From assembly GCA_017984715.1 (NCBI GenBank), contig JAGNYY010000022.1, positions 1 to 10,388 on the forward strand: a DNA stretch of 10,388 nt, given 5' to 3'. Of the stretch, positions 1-7,753 are shown piece after piece (position 1 is the stretch's first letter; each line of letters opens with the position of its first letter). This stretch comes from Rhodoluna sp. (GTDB taxonomy: Bacteria; Actinomycetota; Actinomycetes; Actinomycetales; Microbacteriaceae). The notes under the pieces are model-generated. The model searched no databases. It saw nothing but the letters and a program-made list of their open reading frames with translations, and was not told the origin of the DNA. A program made the position numbers and the translations under genes.

Positions 1-1350
1 GATTGCCTTCGTGTCTCCGGTAAGACCGGAATCGGTGTCGATGCACTGCTCGACAAGATTGTTGGAACAATTCCCAACCCGGTCGGTGACCCAAACGCTC
101 CTGCCCGCGCAATGATTTTCGACTCGGTTTACGACTCTTACCGGGGTGTGGTCACGTATGTTCGCATGATTGACGGCCACCTTAAGCCTCGCGAGCAGAT
201 CACGATGATGTCAACAAAGGCAGTTCACGAAGCTCTTGAGATCGGAGTCTCTTCGCCAGAACCGGAACCAACCAAGGGTCTCGGTGTCGGTGAAGTGGGT
301 TACCTAATCACCGGCGTGAAGGATGTTCGCCAGTCCAAGGTTGGCGACACCGTAACCACCAAGATGAACCCGGCTACCGAGCCTCTAAAGGGTTACGCAG
401 ACCCTAAGCCAATGGTGTTCTCGGGCGTTTACCCAATTGACGGCAGTGACTATCCGGTGCTTCGCGAAGCCCTTGACAAGCTAAAGCTCTCGGATGCTGC
501 TCTGGTTTATGAGCCAGAGACCTCTGTGGCTCTCGGGTTCGGTTTCCGAATCGGATTCCTAGGTCTGCTGCACCTCGAAATCGTCACAGAGCGCCTCGAA
601 CGCGAGTTTGGCCTCGACCTAATCGCCACCGCGCCATCCGTGGTCTATGAAGTGACGTTGGAAAACGGTGACGAAATTGTGGTCACCAACCCGAGTGAGT
701 TCCCTGGCGGCAAAATCAAGAAGATCATGGAGCCCTTGGTTCGAGCCACGATTTTGAGCCCGAAGGACTACGTCGGCACCATCATGGAGCTTTGCCAGTC
801 TCGGCGCGGAACCATGCTCGACATGCAGTACCTTGGCGAAGACCGAGTTCAGTTGCGTTATGAGCTGCCTTTGGCCGAAATCGTTTTTGACTTTTTCGAT
901 CAACTAAAGAGCAAAACCGCCGGCTATGGCTCGCTTGACTATGAAGAAATCGGCATGGCTCAGGGTGACCTGGTGAAGGTAGACCTCTTGCTCCAGGGCG
1001 AACAGGTTGACGCATTCAGCGCCATCGTGCACAAGGACAAGGCTTACGCCTATGGCGTCATGATTACCGGAAAACTTCGCGAGCTTATTCCTCGCCAGCA
1101 GTTCGAAGTGCCAATTCAGGCCGCCATCGGTGCTCGCATCATTGCCCGTGAATCCATCCGTGCGATGCGTAAGGACGTTTTGGCTAAGTGTTATGGCGGC
1201 GACATTAGCCGTAAGCGCAAACTTCTCGAGAAGCAAAAAGAGGGTAAGAAGCGCATGAAGACCATTGGTCGCGTCGAAGTTCCTCAAGAGGCATTCATTG
1301 CAGCGCTATCCACTGACGCTGAGAAAAAGGGCGAAAAGAAGGGCAAGTAA
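1..1350 (+). CDS. lepA: Elongation factor 4 (LepA), 5' end missing
   Basis: LepA/EF4 is a translational GTPase of the EF-G family that acts on the ribosome and has been linked to back-translocation and to 30S assembly. The frame is open from base 1, so the gene is cut by the window edge; 449 codons are present against about 600-615 usually. The first residues ([16 protein letters not shown]) match the end of the G domain (G5 region), so G1-G4 lie outside. Visible next are the domain II start ([13 protein letters not shown]), the EF-G-like domain ([25 protein letters not shown]) split here by family knowledge, and the LepA-specific C-terminal domain with [20 protein letters not shown]. The protein ends in a Lys-rich tail, common in the family. 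The internal ATG at base 112 is not the true start. hemW follows directly after the TAA, so the two are probably cotranscribed. Confidence 0.97.
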   Translation, partial: DCLRVSGKTGIGVDALLDKIVGTIPNPVGDPNAPARAMIFDSVYDSYRGVVTYVRMIDGHLKPREQITMMSTKAVHEALEIGVSSPEPEPTKGLGVGEVGYLITGVKDVRQSKVGDTVTTKMNPATEPLKGYADPKPMVFSGVYPIDGSDYPVLREALDKLKLSDAALVYEPETSVALGFGFRIGFLGLLHLEIVTERLEREFGLDLIATAPSVVYEVTLENGDEIVVTNPSEFPGGKIKKIMEPLVRATILSPKDYVGTIMELCQSRRGTMLDMQYLGEDRVQLRYELPLAEIVFDFFDQLKSKTAGYGSLDYEEIGMAQGDLVKVDLLLQGEQVDAFSAIVHKDKAYAYGVMITGKLRELIPRQQFEVPIQAAIGARIIARESIRAMRKDVLAKCYGGDISRKRKLLEKQKEGKKRMKTIGRVEVPQEAFIAALSTDAEKKGEKKGK

Positions 1351-2592
1351 TTGGCCGGCCCACTTCCAATTGCCGACCCAGCACCCTCGGATGGTCTGCT
1401 TCCCGGTCAGGCGTCGGTTGGCGCCGAGTCGAGATCGTTTCACGCCTACGTGCACATCCCTTTTTGCCGTGTGCGCTGCGGATATTGCGACTTCAACACC
1501 TACACCGCAACCGAGCTTGAGGGTGCACCTCAGAGTGACTATGCCGACACGCTGATTCGAGAAATTGAGTTCAGCGCAAAGGCGCTCGATCGCTCAGAAG
1601 TGCCATCGCGCAAACTAAAAACTGTGTTTTTCGGGGGCGGAACACCGACACAACTTCAGGCTTCAGACCTCGTCAAAATTCTGACTAGTCTCGAATCAGA
1701 ATTCGGTTTAGAAGTTGGGGCTGAAGTAACCACAGAAGCGAACCCTGACAACGTCGACTTTGAATACCTAAGCGAGCTTCGCCGGGGTGGTTTCAATCGG
1801 GTGTCTTTCGGCATGCAGTCGGCCGTGCCTTCTGTGTTGCAGACACTTGAACGAACCCATAACCCCGAGAACTTGCCAGTAGTGGTTAGCGCTGCCAAAC
1901 GTGCTGGTCTGGCAACCTCGGTTGATCTCATTTATGGGGCTCCAGGCGAGACGCTGGAGGAGTGGCGCACTAGCCTGCAGGCCGCAATCGCACTTTCACC
2001 AGACCACATCTCTGCCTATTCGCTAATTGTTGAAGATGGCACAAAGCTAGCGCGTCAGATTCGAAGTGGTCTTTTGCCGGAACCCGACGAAGACCTACAA
2101 GCTGACAAGTATGAGCTAGCCGATGAACTACTTTCGGCAGCTGGTTTTGCTTGGTATGAAGTAAGTAACTGGGCAAGAAAATCAAGTTCGACTGATAATC
2201 GATCGGCGCACAACATTTCATACTGGCAATCTCAGGATTGGTGGGGTTATGGACCCGGTGCGCACAGTCACGTTGGGGGAGTGCGCTGGTGGAACGTGAA
2301 GCACCCAAGCGCCTATTCAGGCAAGTTGCTCGATGGTGTGTCGCCAGCTGCTGGTCGAGAAACTCTTGGAGATCGCACTCGGCTTGAGGAGCGGCTCCTT
2401 CTAGAGATTCGGGTTGCAAGCGGATTGTCCGTTGAACTCGCCAAGAGCATCAACTCGGAAGCTGGAAAGCTCGTCGCGGGCTTCATCGCAGATGAGTTGG
2501 TCGAACCTGCATCGGCAATTCGGGGCACGCTAGTGCTGACACTAAAAGGTCGACTCTTAGCCGACCTACTAGTTCGTCAACTACTTAGCTAG
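1351..2592 (+). CDS. hemW: HemW, radical SAM heme chaperone (HemN-like)
   Basis: A radical SAM protein of the HemN/HemW family, 413 residues. HemW is thought to bind heme and deliver it to respiratory enzymes; many databases call it coproporphyrinogen III oxidase-like. The CX3CX2C cluster motif is at C39, C43 and C46 followed by DF, as in HemW and not HemN (which has a fourth Cys). GGGTPT is at 95-100, and the HNxxYW motif associated with heme binding is at 287-292 (HNISYW), supporting HemW. The TTG start touches the lepA stop (TAA then TTG), with GAAGGG seven bases upstream. The extension of about 30 residues before the radical SAM core (LPIADPAPSDGLLPG) resembles actinobacterial relatives, which supports this start. 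The stop codon interlocks with that of the convergent gene. Confidence 0.95.
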   Translation: MAGPLPIADPAPSDGLLPGQASVGAESRSFHAYVHIPFCRVRCGYCDFNTYTATELEGAPQSDYADTLIREIEFSAKALDRSEVPSRKLKTVFFGGGTPTQLQASDLVKILTSLESEFGLEVGAEVTTEANPDNVDFEYLSELRRGGFNRVSFGMQSAVPSVLQTLERTHNPENLPVVVSAAKRAGLATSVDLIYGAPGETLEEWRTSLQAAIALSPDHISAYSLIVEDGTKLARQIRSGLLPEPDEDLQADKYELADELLSAAGFAWYEVSNWARKSSSTDNRSAHNISYWQSQDWWGYGPGAHSHVGGVRWWNVKHPSAYSGKLLDGVSPAAGRETLGDRTRLEERLLLEIRVASGLSVELAKSINSEAGKLVAGFIADELVEPASAIRGTLVLTLKGRLLADLLVRQLLS

Positions 2593-2945
2593 CCACGCAC
2601 GAGCCGAATGATTAGTGGATAGCGATAAAACTCTCCAAGACTCGCCTTGTATGCGGCGTAAATTCGCATGATGGTCCAGATAATCGGCGGGACCCAGAAA
2701 AAGAACCAACCCACAATAGAAATGGCAAGCAGCACGTATAGCAACAGCATCGTGATTCCGAAGTTCAATGACTCGGTGACGTGGTGCCTGATGAATGGCC
2801 CTCGGTCTTTGAGGATCAAGTAGCCGAGCACCGGTGCGAAAAACTCTAGGACAACGCCGAATGCGTGAACAGCAATTGCCCAAAGTCGCTCTTGCTCGGG
2901 CGTCATTGGGGTTGGCTTCGGTGAGTAATCGCTCTGGTCAGACAT
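2589..2945 (-). CDS. Small DUF4870 (Tic20-like) membrane protein
   Basis: A 118-residue protein whose layout matches the DUF4870 family: a polar N-terminus (1-18), a first hydrophobic segment (about 21-44, LWAIAVHAFG start), a charged stretch (KDRGPFIRHHVTESLNF) where the family usually has its conserved HxxEALNF-like motif, two closely spaced hydrophobic segments (about 62-100), and the typical end GEFYRYPLIIRLVR. The function of the family is unknown; it is an integral membrane protein. The ATG start is supported by AAGGAG four bases upstream on the minus strand. It is the only minus-strand gene here, divergent from hrcA across 112 bases and convergent with hemW, sharing a CTAG that holds both stop codons. 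Naming rests on family resemblance recalled from memory. Confidence 0.85.
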   Translation of the reverse strand: MSDQSDYSPKPTPMTPEQERLWAIAVHAFGVVLEFFAPVLGYLILKDRGPFIRHHVTESLNFGITMLLLYVLLAISIVGWFFFWVPPIIWTIMRIYAAYKASLGEFYRYPLIIRLVRG

Positions 2946-2991
2946 CGGTCTCCTTCATCGTTTCCTAGCCTACCGAAACCCAAGATGCGGG

Positions 2992-2997
2992 TAATAT
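2992..2997 (+). promoter_or_regulatory. Candidate -10 box of the hrcA operon
   Basis: TAATAT fits the actinobacterial -10 pattern TANNNT. It lies at the left edge of the CIRCE operator, so transcription would begin about 7 bases later, inside the operator; a bound HrcA would then block initiation. No convincing -35 hexamer is seen 16-18 bases upstream, so the call is tentative. Confidence 0.45.
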
Positions 2998-3024
2998 TGG
3001 CACTCAGGTAGTTCGAGTGCCAAT
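2996..3024. promoter_or_regulatory. CIRCE operator (HrcA binding site)
   Basis: A perfect inverted repeat with 10-base arms, ATTGGCACTC and GAGTGCCAAT, separated by exactly 9 bases. The canonical CIRCE element is TTAGCACTC-N9-GAGTGCTAA; this copy differs only by one symmetric change (A to G in one arm, T to C in the other). It lies 33 bases upstream of hrcA, the gene for the repressor that binds CIRCE, so autoregulation of hrcA-dnaJ, relieved by heat shock, is the expected role. It also lies between two divergent genes and might affect the DUF4870 gene. Confidence 0.95.
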
Positions 3025-3057
3025 GGCGCTATTGACACGATCATCTAGGAGGCACCA

Positions 3058-4077
3058 ATGATTCCCGAACGGAGTCTCGAGGTGCTTCGCGCTATCGTCC
3101 AGGACTACATTCAGACAAAAGAGCCGGTTGGTTCAAAGTCTCTAGTAGAGCGTCACCAGTTCGGTGTTTCCTCCGCCACCATTCGCAACGAAATGGCGAT
3201 GCTCGAAGAAGAGAATCTTATTCACGCTCCTCACACTTCGTCGGGTCGCGTTCCAACTGACAAGGGTTATCGATTGTTCGTTGATCGGTTGGGCGAGGTA
3301 AAGCCTCTTTCAAGTGGAGAGAAATCTGCCATTTCTAACTTCATGGTTGGCAGCGTTGACCTAGACGAAACCTTGGGCCGTACTGTTCGATTGCTCTCGC
3401 AGCTGACTAATCAGGTCGCCATGGTGCAGTACCCGAGTTTGGGCCGTGCGAAAGTGCGCAATATCGAGCTCATACAATCTGCCGATACGAGAGTGTTGTT
3501 GATTCTCATCACCGACAGTGGCCGAATTCAGCAGCATGTTATTGAGCTAAATCAGGTTGTCGATGTTCAGCTCGTCAGTGAAATCAGAAGCAAGTTGAAC
3601 TTCGAATTGGCCGGTGCGGCGCTGGCCGAGGTAGCCGAGTTGCTAAATGGCTTCGAAGATGGGTTTGCAGTTGCCAGCCGAGGACAGGTTCGGTTGGTTG
3701 TCGAGAGTCTGCTAGAGCAAGTTGATGCCAATCGGCAGGAGAAAATAATCCTTGCAGGCACAGCGAATCTGGCTAAACGCGAAGAAGATTTCCCGGGCAG
3801 CATCTCTCCGGTTCTTGAGGCCATTGAAGAGCAGGTTGTTTTGCTCAAACTCATCACAGAAATGCAGTCGGAGCGTCACGGCGTGAGCCTAAGCATTGGG
3901 CGTGAAAACCCATTTGAGAGTTTGGCCAATGCATCCGTGGTCGTGTCAGGTTATGAAAACCATGGCAGTGAAATCGCCAAGCTTGGCGTAATCGGCCCAA
4001 CTCGCATGGATTATTCTTCGAACATTTCAGCGGTCCGAGCGGTCGCACGTTATCTGACCAAAGCACTAGGAAACTGA
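3058..4077 (+). CDS. hrcA: Heat-inducible transcription repressor HrcA
   Basis: HrcA is the dimeric cytoplasmic repressor that binds CIRCE operators of chaperone genes; in many bacteria its folding depends on GroEL, so misfolded protein titrates the chaperonin and frees HrcA targets. The 339-residue length is typical. The N-terminal winged helix spans about residues 1-75, with the recognition region SSATIRNEMAMLEEENLI (38-55) and the family signature HTSSGRVPTDKGYR (59-72). The remainder is the GAF-like and dimerisation part. The ATG start has a strong AGGAGG five bases upstream (3047-3052). A CIRCE site lies just upstream and dnaJ begins 7 bases after the stop, a common actinobacterial pairing of hrcA with the second dnaJ copy. 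Other targets such as groEL are not in this window. Confidence 0.97.
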   Translation: MIPERSLEVLRAIVQDYIQTKEPVGSKSLVERHQFGVSSATIRNEMAMLEEENLIHAPHTSSGRVPTDKGYRLFVDRLGEVKPLSSGEKSAISNFMVGSVDLDETLGRTVRLLSQLTNQVAMVQYPSLGRAKVRNIELIQSADTRVLLILITDSGRIQQHVIELNQVVDVQLVSEIRSKLNFELAGAALAEVAELLNGFEDGFAVASRGQVRLVVESLLEQVDANRQEKIILAGTANLAKREEDFPGSISPVLEAIEEQVVLLKLITEMQSERHGVSLSIGRENPFESLANASVVVSGYENHGSEIAKLGVIGPTRMDYSSNISAVRAVARYLTKALGN

Positions 4078-4084
4078 GGCACTA

Positions 4085-5167
4085 ATGGCTGACCACTACG
4101 AGGTTCTCGGAGTCGCTCGAGATGCAAGCGCAGACCAGATTAAAAAGGCTTATCGCAAGCTGGCTCGTGAATTGCACCCTGACGTCAACCCCGGAGCTGA
4201 CTCCGAAGAGCGCTTCAAGGCCGTCACGCACGCATACGAGGTTCTAAGCGACAACGATTCAAGACGTCAGTACGACATGGGTGGGCAAGATCCATTCGGT
4301 GGTTCAGGCTTTGGCGGCTTTGGTGACATCTTTGATACGTTCTTTGGCGGTGGGGGTCAGCGCGGTCCTCGTTCACGTGCAGAGCGAGGCCAAGATGCTC
4401 TGCTCCGAGTTGAGATGACTCTCGAAGAAGTGGTCTTCGGTGCCGAGAAAAGCATCGAAGTCGATACCGCTATTTTGTGCGGCACTTGCGAAGGGTCATG
4501 CTGCCGACCAGGCACGAGCCTCAGCGTCTGTGACGTCTGCCGAGGTGCCGGTCAGATTCAACGTCAAGTGCGCTCACTCCTTGGAAACGTAATGACTTCG
4601 CAGCCTTGCTCGGCTTGTCGAGGTTTCGGTCAGGTTATTCAGGATCCTTGCCTGGATTGCCGAGGCCAAGGCCGTGTTCGTGCACGACGCAACATTGACC
4701 TAGCCGTTCCAGCGGGTGTCGAAGACGGGCTGCGTCTTCAGCTAAGTGGCCAGGGTGAAGTTGGCTTTGCAGGTGGGCCAAACGGTGACCTTTACGTTGA
4801 TATTTCGGTTACCCCTCATGATGTGTTTGGTCGCGCGGGCGATGATCTAACGGCAACGGTTGAAGTGCCGCTTCACGATGCAGTTCTCGGCGGTTTCGCA
4901 AAAATTCAAACGTTTGACGGCGAGATCGAAATTGAAGTTGCTTCTGGGCAACAAACCGGAGACGTGCTGACGATCAAGGGCAAGGGAGTAAGTCGACTTC
5001 GTTCATCTGGGCGGGGAGATTTGAAGATCGCCTTCCAAGTGGTCACCCCTAGCAAGCTTGACTCGAAGCAGAAAGAGCTTTTCCGAAGCCTTGCTAAATT
5101 GCGCAAGAACGACAGCATCAAACTGGTCAAACACCAGCAGGGCTTTTTTGCCGGAAAGCGCCGCTAA
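4085..5167 (+). CDS. dnaJ: Chaperone DnaJ (Hsp40, type I)
   Basis: DnaJ is a co-chaperone that delivers unfolded substrates to DnaK and stimulates its ATPase; type I members also bind substrates through a zinc-stabilised domain. The 360-residue protein has a J domain (about 1-67) with the essential HPD at 31-33, a Gly/Phe-rich linker (about 66-94), four zinc-binding Cys pairs (C132/C135, C149/C152, C175/C178, C189/C192) and C-terminal beta-sandwich domains (about 200-325). The first zinc motif reads CGTCEGSC followed by another Cys, where CxxCxGxG is usual; the metal-ligand cysteines are kept. The start overlaps no gene but its weak GAGG lies on the hrcA stop, suggesting translational coupling. 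Placement after hrcA points to the actinobacterial DnaJ2 type, the DnaJ1 copy usually sitting with dnaK and grpE. Confidence 0.96.
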   Translation: MADHYEVLGVARDASADQIKKAYRKLARELHPDVNPGADSEERFKAVTHAYEVLSDNDSRRQYDMGGQDPFGGSGFGGFGDIFDTFFGGGGQRGPRSRAERGQDALLRVEMTLEEVVFGAEKSIEVDTAILCGTCEGSCCRPGTSLSVCDVCRGAGQIQRQVRSLLGNVMTSQPCSACRGFGQVIQDPCLDCRGQGRVRARRNIDLAVPAGVEDGLRLQLSGQGEVGFAGGPNGDLYVDISVTPHDVFGRAGDDLTATVEVPLHDAVLGGFAKIQTFDGEIEIEVASGQQTGDVLTIKGKGVSRLRSSGRGDLKIAFQVVTPSKLDSKQKELFRSLAKLRKNDSIKLVKHQQGFFAGKRR

Positions 5168-5910
5168 TGGTTGAACCACTGTTCCGGACCACGTTTGCTA
5201 CACCGCCAGCTGCTGGCCTTGCCTTGACTCTTGGTGGTTCCGAGGGCAAACACGCCGTCAATGTCCGTCGCATGCGAGTTGGCGAGGGGATTCAGCTTTC
5301 CGACGGCAGGGGTTTGCGTGTGAGGGGTGAAGTTTCCGCACTCGGCAACAGTTCTTTGACCGTTCAAGTGAGTTCGGTGGAGCAAGAATCAGCTCCGTCG
5401 GTAGGGCTAACCATCATCCAAGCTCTAGCCAAGGGTGACCGAGATGAGTTGGCTGTTCAGGCGGCAACCGAACTAGGTTGCTGGGGGGTTATTCCTTGGC
5501 AAGCTGAGCGCTCTATTTCTAAGTGGGAAGGCGCGAAGATTGCCAAGAGCGTCGAGAGATGGCAGACCATCGTCGGTGAAGCTGCCAAGCAATCTCTGCG
5601 CGTCTTCGAGCCCGTTGTTGCGCAGCCGATAGGTTCTAAGCAGCTCGTTGCATCGGTGAAGAACTTCGACCTTGTCCTAGTTCTCGACCCGACCTCTTCA
5701 GTTGGATTGGGTTCACTTGATTTCAACGCAAGCCAGAAGTCGATTGCGATTGTGGTTGGTCCGGAGGGCGGAATCAGCGATCACGAACTCGAAGCTCTTG
5801 AGGACGCCGGAGCTATTCGAGTCCACTTAGGCGAACCGATTTTGCGAACCTCAACGGCAGGTGTCGCGGCTATCTCAGTCATTCAATCGAAGCTCGGGTT
5901 GTGGGGTTAG
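5167..5910 (+). CDS. rsmE: 16S rRNA (uracil(1498)-N3)-methyltransferase RsmE
   Basis: RsmE uses S-adenosylmethionine to methylate N3 of U1498 in 16S rRNA, near the decoding centre, in the assembled 30S subunit. The 247-residue length is normal. The N-terminal PUA-like RNA-binding part (about 1-72) is followed by a SPOUT methyltransferase domain with its knot motifs: EAAKQS (138-143), VVGPEGGISDHE (196-207) and LGEPILRTSTA (221-231). LRTSTA in place of LRTETA is common in actinobacterial homologs, to my recollection. The ATG overlaps the dnaJ stop by one base (TAATG), with GGAAAG upstream, so translation is probably coupled. dnaJ-rsmE adjacency is widespread in Gram-positive bacteria. Confidence 0.95.
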   Translation: MVEPLFRTTFATPPAAGLALTLGGSEGKHAVNVRRMRVGEGIQLSDGRGLRVRGEVSALGNSSLTVQVSSVEQESAPSVGLTIIQALAKGDRDELAVQAATELGCWGVIPWQAERSISKWEGAKIAKSVERWQTIVGEAAKQSLRVFEPVVAQPIGSKQLVASVKNFDLVLVLDPTSSVGLGSLDFNASQKSIAIVVGPEGGISDHELEALEDAGAIRVHLGEPILRTSTAGVAAISVIQSKLGLWG

Positions 5911-5919
5911 CCTGAGCAT

Positions 5920-5924
5920 GGAGG
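5920..5924 (+). promoter_or_regulatory. Ribosome binding site that sets the HIT start
   Basis: GGAGG lies five bases before the ATG at 5930. It overlaps an earlier in-frame ATG at 5918, which has no such site at proper distance. This favours 5930 as the start over 5918 and over the far upstream ATG at 5861, which lies inside rsmE. Confidence 0.75.
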
Positions 5925-5929
5925 AAGCA

Positions 5930-6265
5930 ATGGAAAACTGCATTTTTTGCAAGATCGCTCGTAGGGAGATTCCGGCCAAGATTGTCGGCGAGACTGAGCT
6001 TGCGATTGCCTTCTGGGATGCATCACCGCGTCAGCCGTTACACATCCTGGTTATCCCCAAAATGCACTATTCGAATGTCGCCGAACTGACTCTCAACGAT
6101 GAGGCATCTCTGGTTGCAGTCATGAAACTGGGCAGCGAGCTCGCGATCAAGCACGCGGATGAAAGCTTCCGAATCTCGTTCAACACCGGCGCGGCAGCGG
6201 GGCAGACAGTCTTTCACGCTCACGGGCACATAACCTCTCGAACCCCGAGGGTTGAACTTGTCTAA
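5930..6265 (+). CDS. HIT-family nucleotide hydrolase
   Basis: A 111-residue protein of the histidine triad superfamily (Hint branch), which hydrolyses or transfers nucleoside monophosphates from substrates such as AMP-lysine or aminoacyl adenylates. The start MENCIFCKI is characteristic, with Cys4 and Cys7 of the potential zinc site. RQPLHILVIPKMHY (34-47) is the conserved core strand region, and the triad reads HAHGHIT (H96, H98, H100), with H98 the likely nucleophile by family analogy; Gly between the second and third His is small where a hydrophobic residue is usual. The protein ends soon after the triad, as in actinobacterial relatives. It follows rsmE by 19 bases and its last 8 bases overlap phoH. 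The true substrate cannot be read from sequence. Confidence 0.93.
   Translation: MENCIFCKIARREIPAKIVGETELAIAFWDASPRQPLHILVIPKMHYSNVAELTLNDEASLVAVMKLGSELAIKHADESFRISFNTGAAAGQTVFHAHGHITSRTPRVELV
6247..6251 (+). promoter_or_regulatory. Ribosome binding site that sets the phoH start
   Basis: GAGGG inside the 3' end of the HIT gene stands six bases before TTG 6258 but directly against the alternative in-frame TTG 6252. The spacing makes 6258 the better start. Confidence 0.6.
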
Positions 6266-7295
6266 GTCTGCTGCTGAAGGTGCATCAGTCGCCCGCATTG
6301 AAGTTCAGGGTGTTCTCATGGTTGCGTTGTTTGGTTCCGAAGATCGACTTCTCAAAACCCTCGAGTCGACCTACCCAGAGGTCGATGTACACGCTCGCGG
6401 TAACTCGATCGTTTTGCAAGGAAAGCCAACCCAAGTGGCCGCTGCAAAACAGTTAGTTGAAGAAATGATCGAGCTAATCCAAGCCGGTCAAGATCTATTG
6501 CCGCAGGATTTCACCCGGTCGGCTCGAATGATCGAGGATGGCGCTGCCAGGCCAGCGGATGTCCTAAGCCAGAGCATCATCAGCTCGCGGGGCAAAACCA
6601 TCCGACCTAAGACCCTGGGTCAAAAAACTTATGTTGATGCCATTGACAACAACACCATCGTTTTTGGAATAGGACCAGCGGGCACTGGAAAGACCTATTT
6701 GGCGATGGCGAAAGCGGTACAGGCCCTTCAGCGCAAGGAAATCAGTCGCATCATTCTGACACGTCCGGCTGTTGAAGCAGGTGAAAAGCTTGGCTTCTTG
6801 CCCGGCACACTCAACGACAAAATCGACCCTTACCTGAGACCTCTATTTGATGCCTTGCACGACATGCTCGACCCTGAGTCCATTCCAAAGCTGATGACCT
6901 CGGGCACCATCGAGGTGGCCCCATTGGCCTACATGCGTGGGCGCACCCTGAATGACGCATTCATCATTTTGGATGAGGCTCAAAACACCACACCGGAACA
7001 AATGAAAATGTTCCTAACGAGACTCGGTTTCAATTCGAAAATGATCGTTACCGGCGATGTAACTCAGATTGACCTTCCAAATGGAACTTCAGGTCTTAAG
7101 CTCGCGACCGAGGTGCTTTCCGGTGTGGAAGACATGCACTTTTCGATTCTCACATCGGATGATGTGGTGCGTCACACCCTGGTGGCCAAGATAGTCGATG
7201 CTTATTCAAAACATGACGACGCCAAGTTGGCCAAGAAAGCTGCCAACAACGAGGCTGCCCAGAATCGAATCGCCAAGAAAACGAGTGAAAAATGA
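6258..7295 (+). CDS. phoH: PhoH-family ATPase (YbeZ type)
   Basis: A 345-residue P-loop protein of the PhoH/YbeZ family, predicted NTPase of RNA metabolism and a known partner of YbeY in other bacteria. An N-terminal KH-like RNA-binding segment (about 14-78, with the conserved HARGNSIVLQG at 45-55) precedes the ATPase core: Walker A GPAGTGKT at 139-146, the RPAVEAGEKLGFLPG motif at 169-183, and Walker B FIILDEAQN at 235-243, then TGDVTQIDLP (265-274). The C-terminal tail from about 318 is Lys/Ala-rich and probably disordered. The start is TTG: 6258 is preferred over 6252 because of GAGGG spacing, giving an 8-base overlap with the HIT gene. The stop overlaps the ybeY start (ATGA), implying coupled synthesis with its likely partner. 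Confidence 0.94.
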   Translation: MSKSAAEGASVARIEVQGVLMVALFGSEDRLLKTLESTYPEVDVHARGNSIVLQGKPTQVAAAKQLVEEMIELIQAGQDLLPQDFTRSARMIEDGAARPADVLSQSIISSRGKTIRPKTLGQKTYVDAIDNNTIVFGIGPAGTGKTYLAMAKAVQALQRKEISRIILTRPAVEAGEKLGFLPGTLNDKIDPYLRPLFDALHDMLDPESIPKLMTSGTIEVAPLAYMRGRTLNDAFIILDEAQNTTPEQMKMFLTRLGFNSKMIVTGDVTQIDLPNGTSGLKLATEVLSGVEDMHFSILTSDDVVRHTLVAKIVDAYSKHDDAKLAKKAANNEAAQNRIAKKTSEK

Positions 7296-7753
7296 GCATC
7301 GAGATAAACAACGAATCAGCTGAATCGGTTGATGAAGTAAGAGTCTTAGCCTTGGCGACCTTTGCCCTCGACTACATGCACTTGCACCCAGACACGGACC
7401 TTGCAATAGTCTTCGTCGACGAACCAGCCATGGAAGTTCTTCACGTGCAGTGGATGGACGAGCCAGGTCCGACCGACGTGTTGAGTTTTCCGATGGACGA
7501 GCTTCGCCCTGGGTCCGAGGGGCAGCTCACTCCGGCAGGTTTGCTAGGCGACATCGTAGTTTGCCCTCAGGTAGCGGCTGCTCAGGCAGAAACTGCTGGG
7601 CACCAAACCATCAATGAAATTCTCTTGCTCACGACTCATGGTGTTCTGCACCTTTTAGGTTTTGATCATGCTGAGCCAGACGAAGAAAAAGAAATGTTCG
7701 GGCTGCAGCGCGAAATTCTCGAAGCCTTCTACGCTGCCGAACTGGGGGCTTAG
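7292..7753 (+). CDS. ybeY: Endoribonuclease YbeY (16S rRNA maturation)
   Basis: YbeY is a metal-dependent endoribonuclease involved in 16S rRNA 3'-end maturation and 70S ribosome quality control. The 153-residue size is normal. The zinc-binding signature H-x3-H-x5-H is at H116, H120 and H126 (HGVLHLLGFDH). The conserved PTDVLSFP segment (60-67) and LLGDIVV (84-90) are also present. The ATG overlaps the phoH stop by four bases (ATGA) and no strong Shine-Dalgarno is seen, so reinitiation after phoH is likely. Together with era downstream, which binds the 16S 3' end, the arrangement groups small-subunit maturation factors. Confidence 0.97.
   Translation: MSIEINNESAESVDEVRVLALATFALDYMHLHPDTDLAIVFVDEPAMEVLHVQWMDEPGPTDVLSFPMDELRPGSEGQLTPAGLLGDIVVCPQVAAAQAETAGHQTINEILLLTTHGVLHLLGFDHAEPDEEKEMFGLQREILEAFYAAELGA

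Noticed and set aside
904..1287. Minus-strand open frame of 127 codons inside lepA
   Set aside because: It lies fully antisense to a strongly conserved gene, shows no recognisable family and reads as a shadow of lepA codon use.
1351..1440. HemW N-terminal extension as a sign of a wrong start or fusion
   Set aside because: The LPIADPAPSDGLLPG-like segment matches what I recall from related actinobacterial HemW, and the TTG abuts the lepA stop with a usable ribosome binding site.
5848..5859. LRTSTA in RsmE in place of LRTETA as a possible loss of a key residue
   Set aside because: To my recollection Ser at this position is normal in actinobacterial RsmE, and all other SPOUT motifs are intact.
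5861..5929. Longer N-terminus for the HIT protein from ATG 5861 or 5918
   Set aside because: The first would overlap rsmE by 50 bases and adds residues unlike the family; GGAGG spacing and the usual MENCIFCKI start favour 5930.
6252..6257. TTG 6252 as the phoH start
   Set aside because: GAGGG would directly touch this codon; TTG 6258 has a workable six-base spacer.
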